Assembly: GCA_002633005.1 (NCBI GenBank)
Contig: NMRA01000341.1
Location: 5,850-66,000, forward strand
Source of the DNA: Phoronis australis
Taxonomy: Eukaryota; Phoronida; Phoronidae
DNA length: 60,151 nt
Reading direction: 5' to 3'
Shown piece by piece: positions 46,701 to 56,425 of this stretch. Positions within the stretch are counted from its first letter, which is position 1; each line of letters begins with the position of its first letter. The notes under the pieces are model-generated. The model was not told where the DNA came from and did not search any database. It was given only the letters and a program-made list of their open reading frames with translations. A program made the position numbers and the translations under genes.

Positions 46701-49700
46701 AGGAATTCAAATTTTCGATTCCATTCCTGTGTGCCACAGTAATCAATATTTTTCTCAACCACAAATGCTTACACTGTAGCTTACCACGGTACCAATTTTA
46801 GCAAATTCGTTATGAAAAAGTCAACAGGGTCAACCTTTTATTTCTTTTCATGTCAGATTTTCCTCTAAGAAAATGAAAGTGTCAATTTTTTGGTGACAAT
46901 CACGACGATGTTCCCTGATACTGAATGTTAAATATATATAATACTCTCCAACAGATACAAATAAGTCGTTACCTTATAAAACAGCCAATGGCGAAAATTG
47001 GAACCAATGATCGAATCAAAATGGGCGCTAACGTATCCATGTCGAAATTCGTCGCTCCCACGTTGCGATTCCATTACAATTCAGTAAGTCGTCACATCCT
47101 TAAAATGACGTCTTTTCAGACTTTCCGTCGTATAAAAACGCTTGCGTATTAGATCTTCATTGAGATTCGTGTGCCGCAAGTGCAGTTGAGTGCGAAGGCA
47201 ATAGAAACTTTGTGTTCTACACAAAATACCCATAGGATTTACTCCAATCCATGCCATTGTTTTGCAGCTTACGAAGGGCCCAAAAGCACCACAGAAGATG
47301 GTCTGGAGATGTCACTCGGTGTCAATCACGTTGGTCATTTCTTGCTTACGAGGTTGTTGTTGCCGAAGTTACGAATGTCATCTCCCAGTCGAATAATTGT
47401 TGTGTCCTCCGACATCTATTCAAAGGTAGACATTTTGATTCGTGATGCTAGTAGATACCTGTACCGACTGTTGCATTCGAAATTGAGTGGGGTTCTCAGT
47501 CAGTTGAAAATACAACTGTTGAAAGTAAACGTGGAAGTCTACTGAATAACACCGTTGATATCAGCGGAAGTAAGCGTGAAAGTCTATTGAAGAACACCGT
47601 TAGCGGAAGTATGATACTCTCATCATTTTACTTAAAGTTAAAGGAATTTATTAAACAAATTTTAATACAAACTGATTTCACATGCCCTATTCCTAACGCG
47701 CTCTTTCGACACGACAACATAACATTTGTCAGATTTTAATGGTTACTTTTTGGGTTGTTCATTGGTGCACCGTGCAAAATGTCGTTGCTGACTGGCACGT
47801 TGAATTTCATATTTTATAAATAGAAATGGTGCGTTAATTTGCGAGATGTTCCCTTTCTATTGGCATCTAAGTCATCAGATTTCGGCAGATTGGTGAAAAC
47901 AACGTATTTTTGGCGCTTTTAAGAGGTAGTCTATATAGAAACCAGTAGATTTTCAAAAATCAGTCTATACGTCAAAATTCAAAACAACTTCATTTTTTGT
48001 ACATGGACAGGTATCCTAACAAAACTCGTCTAAATGCCACATTTTGTGCACTCAAAGACCCTTATTTTGCCGCTGGAGCACTATCATTTTAGCCGTCTCC
48101 AAAACCGTATGTTTTCAGCAACTTACAAAATAGATTGAAAGTTGCACTTTGGTGGCTGGAATAAGAAATGTATACTGTAAATAATTATTTGGCATTTACT
48201 CAAATTTGACGGCTTTGTGCTAGACGAGGGAGATAATCCACAGACCACTTTCCCTAGCTAATTTTAGTGGCCGTTTTTGTGACCCTCTTACTGCTATATT
48301 GCACTTTGTAGCTTTATGTAATTTTTTGAGCCTACAGCCAAAGAGTAAATCGTGATGACTGACCAAAAATATTTTGCCTTAACTTTACATTTACTGAAAA
48401 TGTCTTGTATAACTGTCGATTTTGGAAATGATGAGCATAAAGTTTACAGACAAATTGAACAAAATTTTGATCAGGAAATATGTTTTAAATTGTTAGCAAA
48501 GTCAAGTTTAAGTTCTTTCAAATAAAAACAAGTTGTTTTCTGGACGTATTACGCGACCAGAATCAAAACTGAACCCCATGACCTTTGTCTAGTGAGTCAG
48601 TTGACATTTGGTTTGAGGATATATAAAAACTTGTACATGTAACCCTGTTGTTTTCTTTCATTATCATTTGTTTGACAATTGCAGGTCAATTAAATGGAAC
48701 TATATTAAACCCTAGACGAAGCCCGCATGCCAGTCACAATTTATGTACATATTTTTTGTAATAAGCAATAATCATCAGTGTGGCTTTGAGAGAATGGTAA
48801 TTAGTAGTGTTGTCTGCTTTTTCTCTAAAATACAAGCTTTTTACGTGGTTTTTGCAAGCTAATTACACGTTTCAAGGGCCCCTTATTGGTGGTTGAGGCA
48901 ACTGAGAAAAGTCAAATAGGACGAAGTGCAGTTCGTGTAATACTCCGTTAGCAAAAACTACGCGAGAGACAAAATTCTTTACTTTAGGTTATGAAGAGGT
49001 TAGGAATGACTAAACAAATTATTATCAGGTCAGTTTTTGAAAAGGTACAATATGGTTGCTACAGAGTGCCAAATTTGGCCGAAAATGGCTTCAGTGTAAA
49101 CCTGCAATAGCCGTTTTTGCCACACAAAATCAAAATTGACAAATTAGAAAATTTTTTTGAAAGTTATGCCATTAAATTATTCAGTCATAGTCCTTCAAAA
49201 TCGTATCATTCATTTGTTATCAGCTTGCTATACATGCTTGTAAAATACATTTAAACATTTCTACTTCGGCGCCCAATTTTGCATTATTAAGGTACATGTC
49301 CTAAAAAGAGAAATAATAGATGGAAATTTTTAAAAAGCCAAATTTTTTTACATCTCACCAAACCAAACTCATGTGCTAAGTTGGTTTTTATATGGAAACA
49401 CTCTTAACAACTTTTCCTTGTTTTCCAAATTAATACGGAGTGCTACCAGACAGGACGATTTGTGTCAGCAGAAGTTGTTCAGTTGCTTTCAAAACGTCAT
49501 TTCGTCATATTTTTGGTAGCAATACTCGGAAATTTGAAATATGAAGCGTTGTTGGAGCAAAATAAACAGGTTCGGGGGGCTTTACTCTTTATTGACATAA
49601 TATGTTGCGGTAGTAGGAGGCGTGATAGCAGTAGTAGTAGTAGGTAAACTGAAAGAACCAAAAAAAACATGTTCAAGCTCACATGTTGCATAGGGCTCTA

Positions 49701-52700
49701 CCATGTATATACAGTAACATTTAGGAGGACAACGCCCAAGTAAAATGATAACTGGCAAAGGGTATACATTAATGACAAGCGTTCAAAACATTAAGTACAC
49801 CTGAGAGAACATGAAAAACTAACATACTAATGAATGCAAATAAACTGTATTGTAAGAAACATGAGTACTTACGCCAATATCGCCCCAAGTCCAACCAAAA
49901 TTCCGAAGAAACTAATTATGTACATTGACGTTTATCCACCATAAAACGTTTGTGGAATGGCGTTCAAATAGAGCGGTACCAGAATAAATAGTCAGAGAGA
50001 GCGACATCTGGCGCAAGAACTNTAGCTTTATGTAATTTTTTGAGCCTACAGCTAAAGAGTAAATCGTGATGACTGACCAAAAATATTTTGCCTTAACTTT
50101 ACATTTAGTGAAAATGTCTTGCAAAACTGTCGATTTTGGAAATGATGAGCATAAAGTTTACAGACAAATTCAGTGAACAAAATTTTGATCAGGAAATATG
50201 TTTTAAATTGTTAGAAAAGTCAAGTTTTTGTTCTTTCAAATGAAAACAAGTTGTTTTCTGGACGTATTACGCGATCAGAATCAAAACTGAACCCCAAGTC
50301 CAGTGAGTCGGTTGACATTTGGTTTGAGGATATATAAAAACTTGTACATGTAACCCTGTTGTTTTCTTTCATTATCATTTGTTTGACAATTGCAGGTCAA
50401 TTAAATGGAACTACATTGAATCCCTTTCAAGTTTGAATGTGTAAGAATTGTTATTTGTAAAGACTGGTTTTGAGGCCATTATGTTCTTCAAGACAAAATG
50501 AAGAATGAAGGCCATTTTTGTTCGTTTAGAGAGTTTTTATCAAGCACGTGCAATCATAATAGCTTTGTGGCTTACCCAAGTCATGCTAAAGACACTTCAG
50601 AACATCTCATGAGATATAAGGTACCGCATAAATCAATGCCAGTGGCAGAGTACGAGCTCGTACTAGCCATGATAGGTAAATTTGTGACTGAGCAGGACCA
50701 GTCGTGGAGTCAAATCATATGCGACGTTCACCGAAGAGAATTGGGTCCCGGTTTTCACCCAAGCAGAAAGTGACGTTGCCCTGAACACCTAAGACCTTTC
50801 AGAAGAAAACACTGAGCGAGGTATTTGACTTCAACATTTCACGGTGGATATTGGCTCAGTTTGGACAGGCTCAGAATTGATACCACCCGGGACCTTCGAC
50901 TTCAAGAGCTACAAGATCAAGTGTCACAATTGGAGTTAAATGACCCGGCCAACTTTGCTTTCCTAGTGCCTTCCATATACATGTGTGTTTGTTGTTAAAG
51001 TGAAATGACAGTAGTCAGTCCAATGGCGTAGCGAGCCCATCCTTGCCCCCCGTCGACACTCATTCAAGTGGCGCCCCCACCCCTGGTTGGTAGCTGTGTA
51101 ACGCCTCCACCCAGATAGCAGATGTCTGATTGCCCCCTTGGACGACACTTGTTTAGGGCCCCACCCCCTTCGGCAAGCGCCCGACGTCATCTGACCGCCC
51201 TTGCTACGGCCCAGAGTCAGTCACTCGGTATGTCGGCTATGGAGTCCAGACCGTTGTGTTACCAAAAGGTCTATCATCAACTGGGTCATTAAAAATTGTC
51301 ATGCAGGAATTGTTTTCTCTTCACCTTGGGTGTATGCCTTTTCATACTGTTAATGATAGCGATGTCAGAAATATTCAACGTTCGGGTGGCCAGCGATCGG
51401 TGTGGAGATTAAAATTCATAGCAACCTGCGGGGACATTACAATATGAACGCAAAATTACAATGAGTTTTGACGAAGTCGAAGAATGTTTTGCACTGAACA
51501 GGGGGCCATAACCCCCTTAGGTGCCTGCCTTCCTACGCCAGTGGCTCTCACAAGGAAGCTGAGAAACACGAGTAAGGCAGGCGTGCGTTCAGTATACGCT
51601 AGGACCTACGCTAGGACCTAGCTAAAACCTAGTCAAAGTCACGTGTTCTAATTTAAAATGCACGGCAATATCTCACGTAATCTCGCGAAGTCTTGCTTTT
51701 TAGCGAGGTCCTAGCGTTACTGAACGGGAGGCAGGTTCGGCTGGTAGTTGCGTCCACAGTCTCCATGTAAACAAACATCGGCGCCATCTATCATCTAGAC
51801 GAAGCCCGCATGCCAGTCACAATTTATGTACATATATTTGGTAATAAGCAATAATCATCAGTGTGGCTTTGAGAGAATGGTAATTAGTAGTGTTGTGTGC
51901 TTTTTCTCGAAAATACAAGCTTTTTACGTGGTTTTTGCAAGCTAATTAAGGGCCCCTTATTGGTGGTTGAGGCAACTGAGAAAAGTCAAATAGGACGAAG
52001 TGCAGTTCGTGTAATACTCCGTTAGCAAAAACTACGCGAGAGACAAAATTCTTTACTTTAGGTTATGAAGAGGTTAGGAATGACTAAACAAATTATTATC
52101 AGGTCAGTTTTTGAAAAGGTACAATATGGCTGCTACAGAGTGCCAAATTTGGCCGAAAATGGCTTCAGTGTAAACCTGCAATAGCCGTTTTTGCCACACA
52201 AAATCAAAATTGACAAATTAGAAAAATTTTTTGAAAGTTATGCCATTGAATTATTCAGTCATAGTCCTTCAAAATCGTATCAATCATTTGTTATCAGCTT
52301 GCTATACATGCTTGTAAAATACATTCAAACATTTCTACTTCGGCGCCCAATTTTGCATTATTGAGGTACATGTCCTAAAAAGAGAAATAATAGATGGAAA
52401 TTTTTAAAAAGACAAATTTTATTACATCTCACCAAACCAAACTCATGTGCTAAGTCTCAAAAATGTGATTTTGGTTATAGACTCTACCTGTTGGTTTTTA
52501 TATGGAGGCACTCTTTTAACAACTTTTCCTTGTTTTCCAAAGTAATACGGAGTGCTACCAGACAGGACGATTTGTGTCAGCAGAAGTTGTTCAGTTGCTT
52601 TCAAAACGTCATTTCGTCATATTTTTGGTAGCAATATTCGGAAATTTGAAATATGAAGCGTAATATGCTAAAACGCCAATGTTACAAGGAATTTGTCAGC

Positions 52701-55700
52701 AACAGAACGCAGTCCACCGTAGTAATTCATCTTCAACCGTGTTGAATCACAGTGTAATATTAAACTGAGCTAAGAACTACGCCTTAACTAAAGACGCTTG
52801 TAGTTCGGAGCTCCTATTCTTTACCGTACGCTAATAACCGTATACCAGAGCGCAGTGTTCAGTAGTTTCTTGATATTACCCGTTAGGGTCCTGCCACGTC
52901 AAGTTAGCCTCAATTTGGGAATGGATGGAAACGTCAAGATAAGCCAAACAAATGCGTGGGTTGCGACTCACCATGCAATCGGGTTCACACTATCATTGTA
53001 AGAAGTGTCTCCAACCTTAATTCGGTTCCTTCTCAGCTGAGAACTTTGTGTTAAAATTATTGAGGACAAAGTGAGAACAAGTCTGTATTTTGCACTGCAG
53101 GGGCACCTGGACCTGAACAACTTGAAAAATGACGGATACCCGGATATTTACATGGCCTACGCTAGAAGCAAACTGGCTAATATCTATTTTACTTCGGAGC
53201 TCCACCGCCGGTACAGTAAAGACGGGGTTACCTCGTACGCAGTGCATCCCGGTAAGAGGAGCTTTACTATATATGTGCAAGGCAAATAGTGGTTATACAT
53301 GGTTCCACATCGTTTTACGCACGTGCTGTCCTGTAAAACTTTACGAATTATCCAGTGCTAATATTTGATTTCACGGATACGTCCTCATTGTACCTGTGAT
53401 CCGCTGTTCTGTTCCGTGAAGTAGGCCTATTGAACCTCTGCGGCACACGTCACAGTATTTGCCGTAGATCAGCCGTTGTGGTCCGTTAAATATTGTACCT
53501 ACATTGTTTCTAAAATACATTAGTCTATTTACAACAACTTCTAGGCTCACACAACCTCTAGTCTCACACCAACTTCTAGTCTTACACCAACCTCTAGTCT
53601 CATACCAACCACTAGTCTTTCATCAAGCTCTAGCTCCACACCAATCACACTAACATATAGTCTCACACCATCCTCTAGTTTCACACCAACCTCTAATCTC
53701 ACACGAAATTCTAGGCTCACAGCAACCTCTAGTCTCACACCAACCTCTAGTCTCGGACTAACCTCTAGTCTTACATCAACTTATAGTCTAACAACAACCT
53801 CTAGTCTCACACCAACCTCTAGTCTTACAGCAACTTCTAGTCTACACGAACATCTAAGCTCACACCAACTTCTAGTCTCACACCAACCTCTAGTCACACC
53901 AACGTATAGTCTCACACCAACCTCTAGTCTTACACCAACCTCTAGTCTCACACCAACCTCTAGTCTTACACCAACCTCTAGTCTCACACCAACCTCTAGT
54001 CTCACACCAACCTCAGGTCTCACACCAACCTCTCGTCTCGCACCAAACTATAGTCTCACACCAAACTCTAGCGCTCAACCTACCTCTGGTCTCATACCAA
54101 CCTATAGTCTCAGATCAACTTCTAGTCTCACACCAACCGCTATTCTTACACCAACGTCTAGTCTCTCAACAACAGAGGTCTCGGTCCTTATCTGCTTACT
54201 AGTGCTGTGTCCGTCTTTTTACGTCTTTTATGTTAAAAATTATAAGTTAATCCACTCAAAGATGTAAAATTGGTCTCAGCTGGTACTTTACATCAGATTT
54301 GATTTAAAATAATTGTTTACCTTTGTAGGAACTGATGAATTTATGCTTAAAACAGAGCTCGATATTCACCTCACATTCAAGAAAAAGTCAAAACTTAGGT
54401 GACAGTGTCATTTAATTTATGTTCTTGCAGGTGTCACATCTACAGCTCTTTACAGAGTTTTTCCTGGACTGATAGGAATTCTATTACGTTCTTTCGGAAA
54501 ATTCATGTTTAAAAGTGCCGAGCAAGGTTGCCAAACGGTTGTGTTTTGCGCTGTTGCTAGAGGAATCGAGAAGCACTCTGGGAAGTTCTTCGTCGAGTGC
54601 CACACACGCGAGCTCGTGCAACACGTCATCGATGCGTTGAATCAAGGGGATGGAGAAAAACTGTGGACCATCAGTGAAACTATGTGCCAAAAATATATTT
54701 CACCATGGGAAGGTACAAGTGAGAATATTCAGAAAAAACAGGATGATAAGAAGATGGTTGATGGTCGTGTCGTGTCTGTCAACAAATCGGGAGCAGACAT
54801 CAACCCATTCATCGAAACCAAGGGTACCGCTGATCAACGAAAAGTAGTGGGGGCGACAGGAAATGGTGATAAATCGGAGGTAAAGATTGAACACGAAGAG
54901 AGCGAGGTTGTGAATGAGGGTAAGCCCAGCATACCTGCTATTTCGGTGACTTCAAATGTAGAGGTACGAGTGGACCAGGAAAATGCCGTGCCTCCAGAAA
55001 CGTGTATTTCAAACGCTAGCGAATTTGATACTGNAACCGCTATTCATACACCAACGTCTAGTCTCTCAACAACAGAGGTCTCGGTCCTTGTCTGCTTACT
55101 AGTGCTGTGTCCGTCTTTGGACATCTTTTATGTTAAAAATTATAAGTTAATCCACTCAAAGATGTAAAATTGGTCTCAGCTGGTACTTTACATCAGATTT
55201 GATTTGAAATAATTGTTTACCTTTGTAGAAACTGATGAATTTATGCTTAAAACAGAGCTCGATATTCACCTCACATTCAAGAAAAAGTCGAAACTTAGGT
55301 GACAGTGTCATTTAATTTATGTTCTTACAGGTGTCACATCTACAGCTCTTTACAGAGTTTTTCCTGGACTCATAGGAATTCTGTTACGTTCTTTCGGAAA
55401 ATTCATGTTTAAAAGTGCCGAGCAAGGTTGCCAAACGGTTGTGTTCTGCGCTGTTGCTAGAGGAATCGAGAAGCACTCTGGGAAGTTCTTCGTCGAGTGC
55501 CACACACGCGAGCTCGTGCAACACGTCATCGATGCGTTGAATCAAGGGGATGGAGAAAAACTGTGGACCATCAGTGAAACTATGTGCCAAAAATATATTT
55601 CACCATGGGAAGGCACAAGTGAGAATATTCAGAAAAAACAGGATGATAAGAAGATGGTTGATGGTCGTGTCATGTCTGTCAACAAATCGGGAGCAGACAT

Positions 55701-56043
55701 CAACCCATTCATCGAAACCAAGGGTACCGCTGATCAACGAAAAGTAGTGGGGGCGACAGGAAATGGTGATAAATCGGAGGTAAAGGTTGAACACGAAGAG
55801 AGCGAGGTTGTGAATGAGGGTAAGCCCAGCATACCTGCTATTTCGGTGACTTCAAATGTAGAGGTACGAGTGGACCAGGAAAATGCCGTGCCTCCAGAAA
55901 CGTGTATTTCAAACGCTAGCGAATTTGATACTGTAACTGATAGCGATGACTTGAGTGAGGGGGAAGATGATTGTGAAGAGGGGGGAGGAGAGATAGAAAA
56001 ACTGGCTGCAAAAGATTCTGATATCTTCAATACAGAGATGTGA
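28618..56043 (+). CDS. Retinol dehydrogenase/DHRS13-like short-chain dehydrogenase
   Basis: Five coding exons join in phase (1,1,0,1) into a 462-residue SDR. Residues 6-20 form an N-terminal membrane anchor, followed by RRTK. TGASSGIG (41-48) is the cofactor glycine motif, ACRDR (about 66-70) fits NADP(H) preference, NNAA (120-123) replaces the common NNAG, VNHVGHFLLT lies near 142-151, VVSS (167-170) carries the catalytic serine, and Y195-x3-K199 (YARSK) is the catalytic pair. HPGG and a FGKFMFKSAEQGCQT helix follow. By family knowledge such enzymes reduce or oxidise retinoids or other lipophilic carbonyls at the ER or mitochondria; substrate is not readable here. The acidic tail (about 335-462) is longer than in most RDHs and recalls DHRS13. 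Intron 1 is 17 kb. Intron 3 and the last exon appear twice (see findings). Confidence 0.92.
29975..30130 (+). repeat. Dispersed repeat family C, copy 1
   Basis: Collinear with 56258-56425: CAGCCAATCCT/CAACCAATCCT, TAATGCATAATTGG/TAATGCATCATTGG, CTTCAAAGATAA/CTTTGAAGATAA, GGTGGTCG. Diverged, non-coding, both plus. Confidence 0.5.
30278..30652 (+). repeat. 47-bp tandem array, eight units
   Basis: Eight units starting AAATGAACACATCATTCAAA and ending ATAACCATTATT, near-identical in the middle; the last diverges after AAATATGCACAACC. In SDR intron 1. Confidence 0.95.
30653..32640. other. SDR intron 1, sparse
   Basis: No exon recognised. Contains family B copy 3 and a short unrecognised frame at 32000-32209 (MRLTIYRLQNSNTNNQTLAN...). 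Confidence 0.45.
31450..31622 (+). repeat. Family B copy 3 with imperfect terminal inverted repeats
   Basis: Left end GGCGGATTAAGG and right end CCTGAATCCGCCCC are near complements. Internal CCCAGATTCCATTTGGCAGT and GGGCAAAATCC are shared with the copies at 22.1 and 23.9 kb. About 170 bp, consistent with a MITE. Confidence 0.65.
32666..32940 (+). pseudogene. Decayed THAP-type zinc finger fragment
   Basis: One frame gives MLRCIVPACPN, a stop, EIARKAGISFFYF; after a frameshift near 32765 another gives LPRESEMLKKWLMVVKNEMY, then LRVCGL; a third shift gives TNVGLPNNS. In this order they resemble the C2-CH THAP DNA-binding domain (Cys pair, FxxFP, KKW, C, H/F). THAP domains occur in P-element-like transposases and host factors. 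Frame breaks make it dead. Confidence 0.4.
35106..37274 (+). mobile_element. Degenerate Ty3/Gypsy retrotransposon pol
   Basis: Broken frames occur in Gypsy order. Reverse transcriptase: GVSGIVDDTILYAKDE (35233-35280). RNase H: YARRSLSETEMRYSNIEREL (about 35720-35780) and ETDHK, then IAGVTNTAADTLSH (35965). Integrase: VVADYHSKFPFMRLLENTSS (36470), YNSKEFAEFCTVLGITHT (36605) and SNGFAERMMQNVKQILKK (36675), then a PPKRCMD end near 37270. Numerous stops and shifts; no gag, and no LTR pair that I can identify. 35012-35060 and 35131-35180 are a short direct duplication (TACTTGACCATTGCTTA). An old insertion in SDR intron 1. Confidence 0.85.
37405..37506 (+). repeat. 34-bp tandem repeat, three units
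   Basis: Three exact-length units CGTTTGGTCACTGTTATGGC - ACACATGGGCCTAT, differing at one base (ATGAGCC in the second). It lies about 130 bp past the Gypsy pol end, possibly within its 3' non-coding part. Confidence 0.95.
38011..38212. repeat. MITE-like element with terminal inverted repeats
   Basis: CGTAAAAAGGGTCAGCACAG on the left matches the complement of the right end (CGTTTTTAAGGGCTAGCGCAG), continuing through ACGGATAG/ACGGACAG. About 200 bp, non-coding, no clear target duplication. Confidence 0.6.
40031..40222. other. Assembly gap, 192 N
   Basis: A run of 192 Ns inside the Penelope-like element. It keeps the reading frame (a multiple of three), which may be chance. A full element would need well over 1 kb here. 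Confidence 0.99.
40594..40641 (+). ncRNA. Hammerhead-ribozyme-like motif in the Penelope-like element 3' end
   Basis: Order of parts: stem I GACTT (40594-40598); core CTGAGGA (40599-40605, consensus CUGANGA); one extra T; stem II GGTGT/ACACC (40607-40611 with 40622-40626, all Watson-Crick); core GAA (40627-40629); stem III AC/GT closed over AT (40630-40635); cleavage-site C at 40636 (GTC); stem I partner AAGTT (40637-40641, one G-U pair). Short-stem-III hammerheads are known in Penelope-like elements. Activity is not shown by sequence. Confidence 0.55.
41965..42670 (+). repeat. 15-bp satellite
   Basis: About 45 diverged units of ATTATTGTGCACTAT type. GTGCAC is the most constant part and is itself palindromic. 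First of three adjoining arrays in SDR intron 1. Confidence 0.92.
42671..43945 (+). repeat. 45-bp satellite with an 89-bp dimer block
   Basis: About 28 units of TTGAATAGTTGTGTTGGTTT - TATTATATTGTGTGTGTCTGACCTG. At 43311, 43400 and 43489 a pair of distinguishable units (TTGTGTCTGACTAG... with GAATAACTCTATTGGACTT) repeats at exactly 89 bp, a dimeric higher-order block. Confidence 0.93.
44188..45593 (+). repeat. 31-bp satellite of hairpin-forming units
   Basis: About 45 units of ATGAGCCATGCACTCTCAAT - GCATGGCACTA. Each standard unit contains GCCATGCA and TGCATGGC around a 7-base spacer, a perfect 8-bp stem. 44556-44955 recurs at 45054-45453 with a constant 498-bp offset. 43946-44187, between this array and the 45-bp one, shows nothing recognisable. 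Confidence 0.95.
45891..46133 (+). CDS. SDR gene coding exon 2
   Basis: 243 nt after TATTACTTTAG: completes the glycine motif (GASSGIGKATAFELAKRGG), then IILACRDR, VEFRLLDLAC and LDILINNA, ending at GCAG|GTGATT. The core Rossmann part of the SDR fold, with no frame damage. Confidence 0.95.
46134..47267. other. SDR intron 2
   Basis: 1.1 kb, AT-rich, no element or exon recognised. Confidence 0.6.
47268..47425 (+). CDS. SDR gene coding exon 3
   Basis: 158 nt after GTTTTGCAG: YEGPKSTTEDGLEMSLGVNH, VGHFLLTRLLLPKL, SPSRIIVVSSDIYSK, ending at AAG|GTAGAC. The split codon gives Ala, so the strand-4 motif is NNAA. Holds the catalytic serine region. Confidence 0.95.
47520..47610 (+). repeat. Short tandem duplication
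   Basis: GTAAACGTGGAAGTCTACTG with AATAACACCGTT recurs as GTAAGCGTGAAAGTCTATTG with AAGAACACCGTT, about 48 bp apart. 47611-48308 is otherwise featureless intron. Confidence 0.55.
48309..49550 (+). repeat. Intron 3 segment, copy 1
   Basis: 48309-48707 is nearly identical to 50023-50421, and 48712-49550 to 51795-52665. In copy 1 the two parts are adjacent; in copy 2 they are separated by 1.37 kb. Copy 1 also lacks about 40 bp present at 52456-52495. Confidence 0.9.
51020..51544. repeat. Putative TIR element, about 525 bp
   Basis: Left end CCAATGGCGTAGCGAG and the complement of the right end (CCACTGGCGTAGGAAGG) are similar. C/G-rich stretches around 51040-51180 contrast with the AT-rich surroundings. 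No clear target duplication. Confidence 0.45.
51596..51726. repeat. 131-bp palindromic element
   Basis: CGTTCAGTATACGCTAGGACC on the left (51596 onward) against the complement of the right arm (CGTTCAGTAACGCTAGGACCT), differing by one inserted base. CGCTAGGACCTA is duplicated inside the left arm. MITE-sized. Confidence 0.7.
53101..53251 (+). CDS. SDR gene coding exon 4 (catalytic Tyr/Lys)
   Basis: 151 nt after TTGCACTGCAG: GHLDLNNLKNDGYPDIYMAY, ARSKLANIYFTSELHRRYSK, DGVTSYAVHP, ending at CCCG|GTAAGA. Contains the YxxxK pair. Confidence 0.95.
53541..54180 (+). repeat. 18-bp minisatellite before the last SDR exon
   Basis: About 34 units of CCTCTAGTCTCACACCAA type. Array remnants reappear at 55035-55080, after the N at 55034, because that sequence is the second copy of this intron end. 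Confidence 0.93.
54431..55033 (+). CDS. SDR gene last exon, first copy (cut by N at 55034)
   Basis: Starts after GTTCTTGCAG in phase with exon 4 and is about 99% identical to 55331-55933 at a constant 900-bp offset. It breaks off at a lone N in the middle of EFDT, where sequence equivalent to 54135 starts again. Probably the second allele of the same exon left in the assembly rather than a real extra exon. Confidence 0.8.
55331..56043 (+). CDS. SDR gene last exon, complete copy with stop
   Basis: 713 nt after GTTCTTACAG: GVTSTALYRVFPGLIGILLR, KSAEQGCQTVVFCAVARGIE, SGKFFVECHTRELVQHVIDA, then a Lys/Asp/Glu-rich tail with SDDLSEGEDDCEEGGGEIE and TGA at 56041-56043. The SGKFFxxC block is typical of RDH/DHRS C-termini; the acidic tail is lineage-specific or DHRS13-like. 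Confidence 0.93.
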
Positions 56044-56257
56044 GTTGTACTGCCCGAAGCTTACAAGCATTTTGCCAGTGGATCGAATTCGATTCTCGCT
56101 TACCTAGATTAGAAATTTGTCGTGATTATTAAATTTAGCAGCTTTGTTCGTAAATAGTTGGTGAGTATAGTAAATTTGGAAACTTGAGACGGACGTCAGC
56201 AAAAATGTTTTGTTCCATTGTGTTGTTCCATTGTGTTGTTCCATTGTGTTTTCTTAA

Positions 56258-56425
56258 AAGGACACTGAACCCTGTTTTGATTATTTCAACCAATCCTTGT
56301 TGTAACCTGTTAATGCATCATTGGATTCAACTTTGAAGATAAGAGCAGGAATCAACTAAAATTTATACCCACTATTTCACAAATTGAACGTTATGCTTGG
56401 TGGTCGGCCTTTTACTATAGTTGCT
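56258..56425 (+). repeat. Dispersed repeat family C, copy 2
   Basis: Matches 29975-30130 as described there. A triplicated GTTCCATTGTGTT lies just upstream at 56212-56250. The rest of 56044-57320 is downstream of the SDR stop, with no exon seen. Confidence 0.5.

Larger units (their letters stand above)
50422..51794. other. Copy-specific insertion block
   Basis: Holds an unrecognised 91-codon frame (50498-50773, MKNEGHFCSFREFLSSTCNH..., then YKVPHKSMPVAEYELVLAMI), a 525-bp element with inverted ends (51020-51544) and a palindromic element (51596-51726). It looks like a polymorphic block made of mobile sequence. Confidence 0.5.
50022..52665 (+). repeat. Intron 3 segment, copy 2, starting at a lone N
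   Basis: Begins directly after the N at 50022 at a point equivalent to 48309 and runs to 52665. It includes an extra 1.37-kb block (50422-51794) absent from copy 1. The seam at an N suggests two alleles placed in series. Confidence 0.85.

Noticed and set aside
54505-55167. A 220-codon frame through the N at 55034
   Set aside because: It joins a truncated exon copy to the intron sequence of the next copy; an assembly seam, not a protein.
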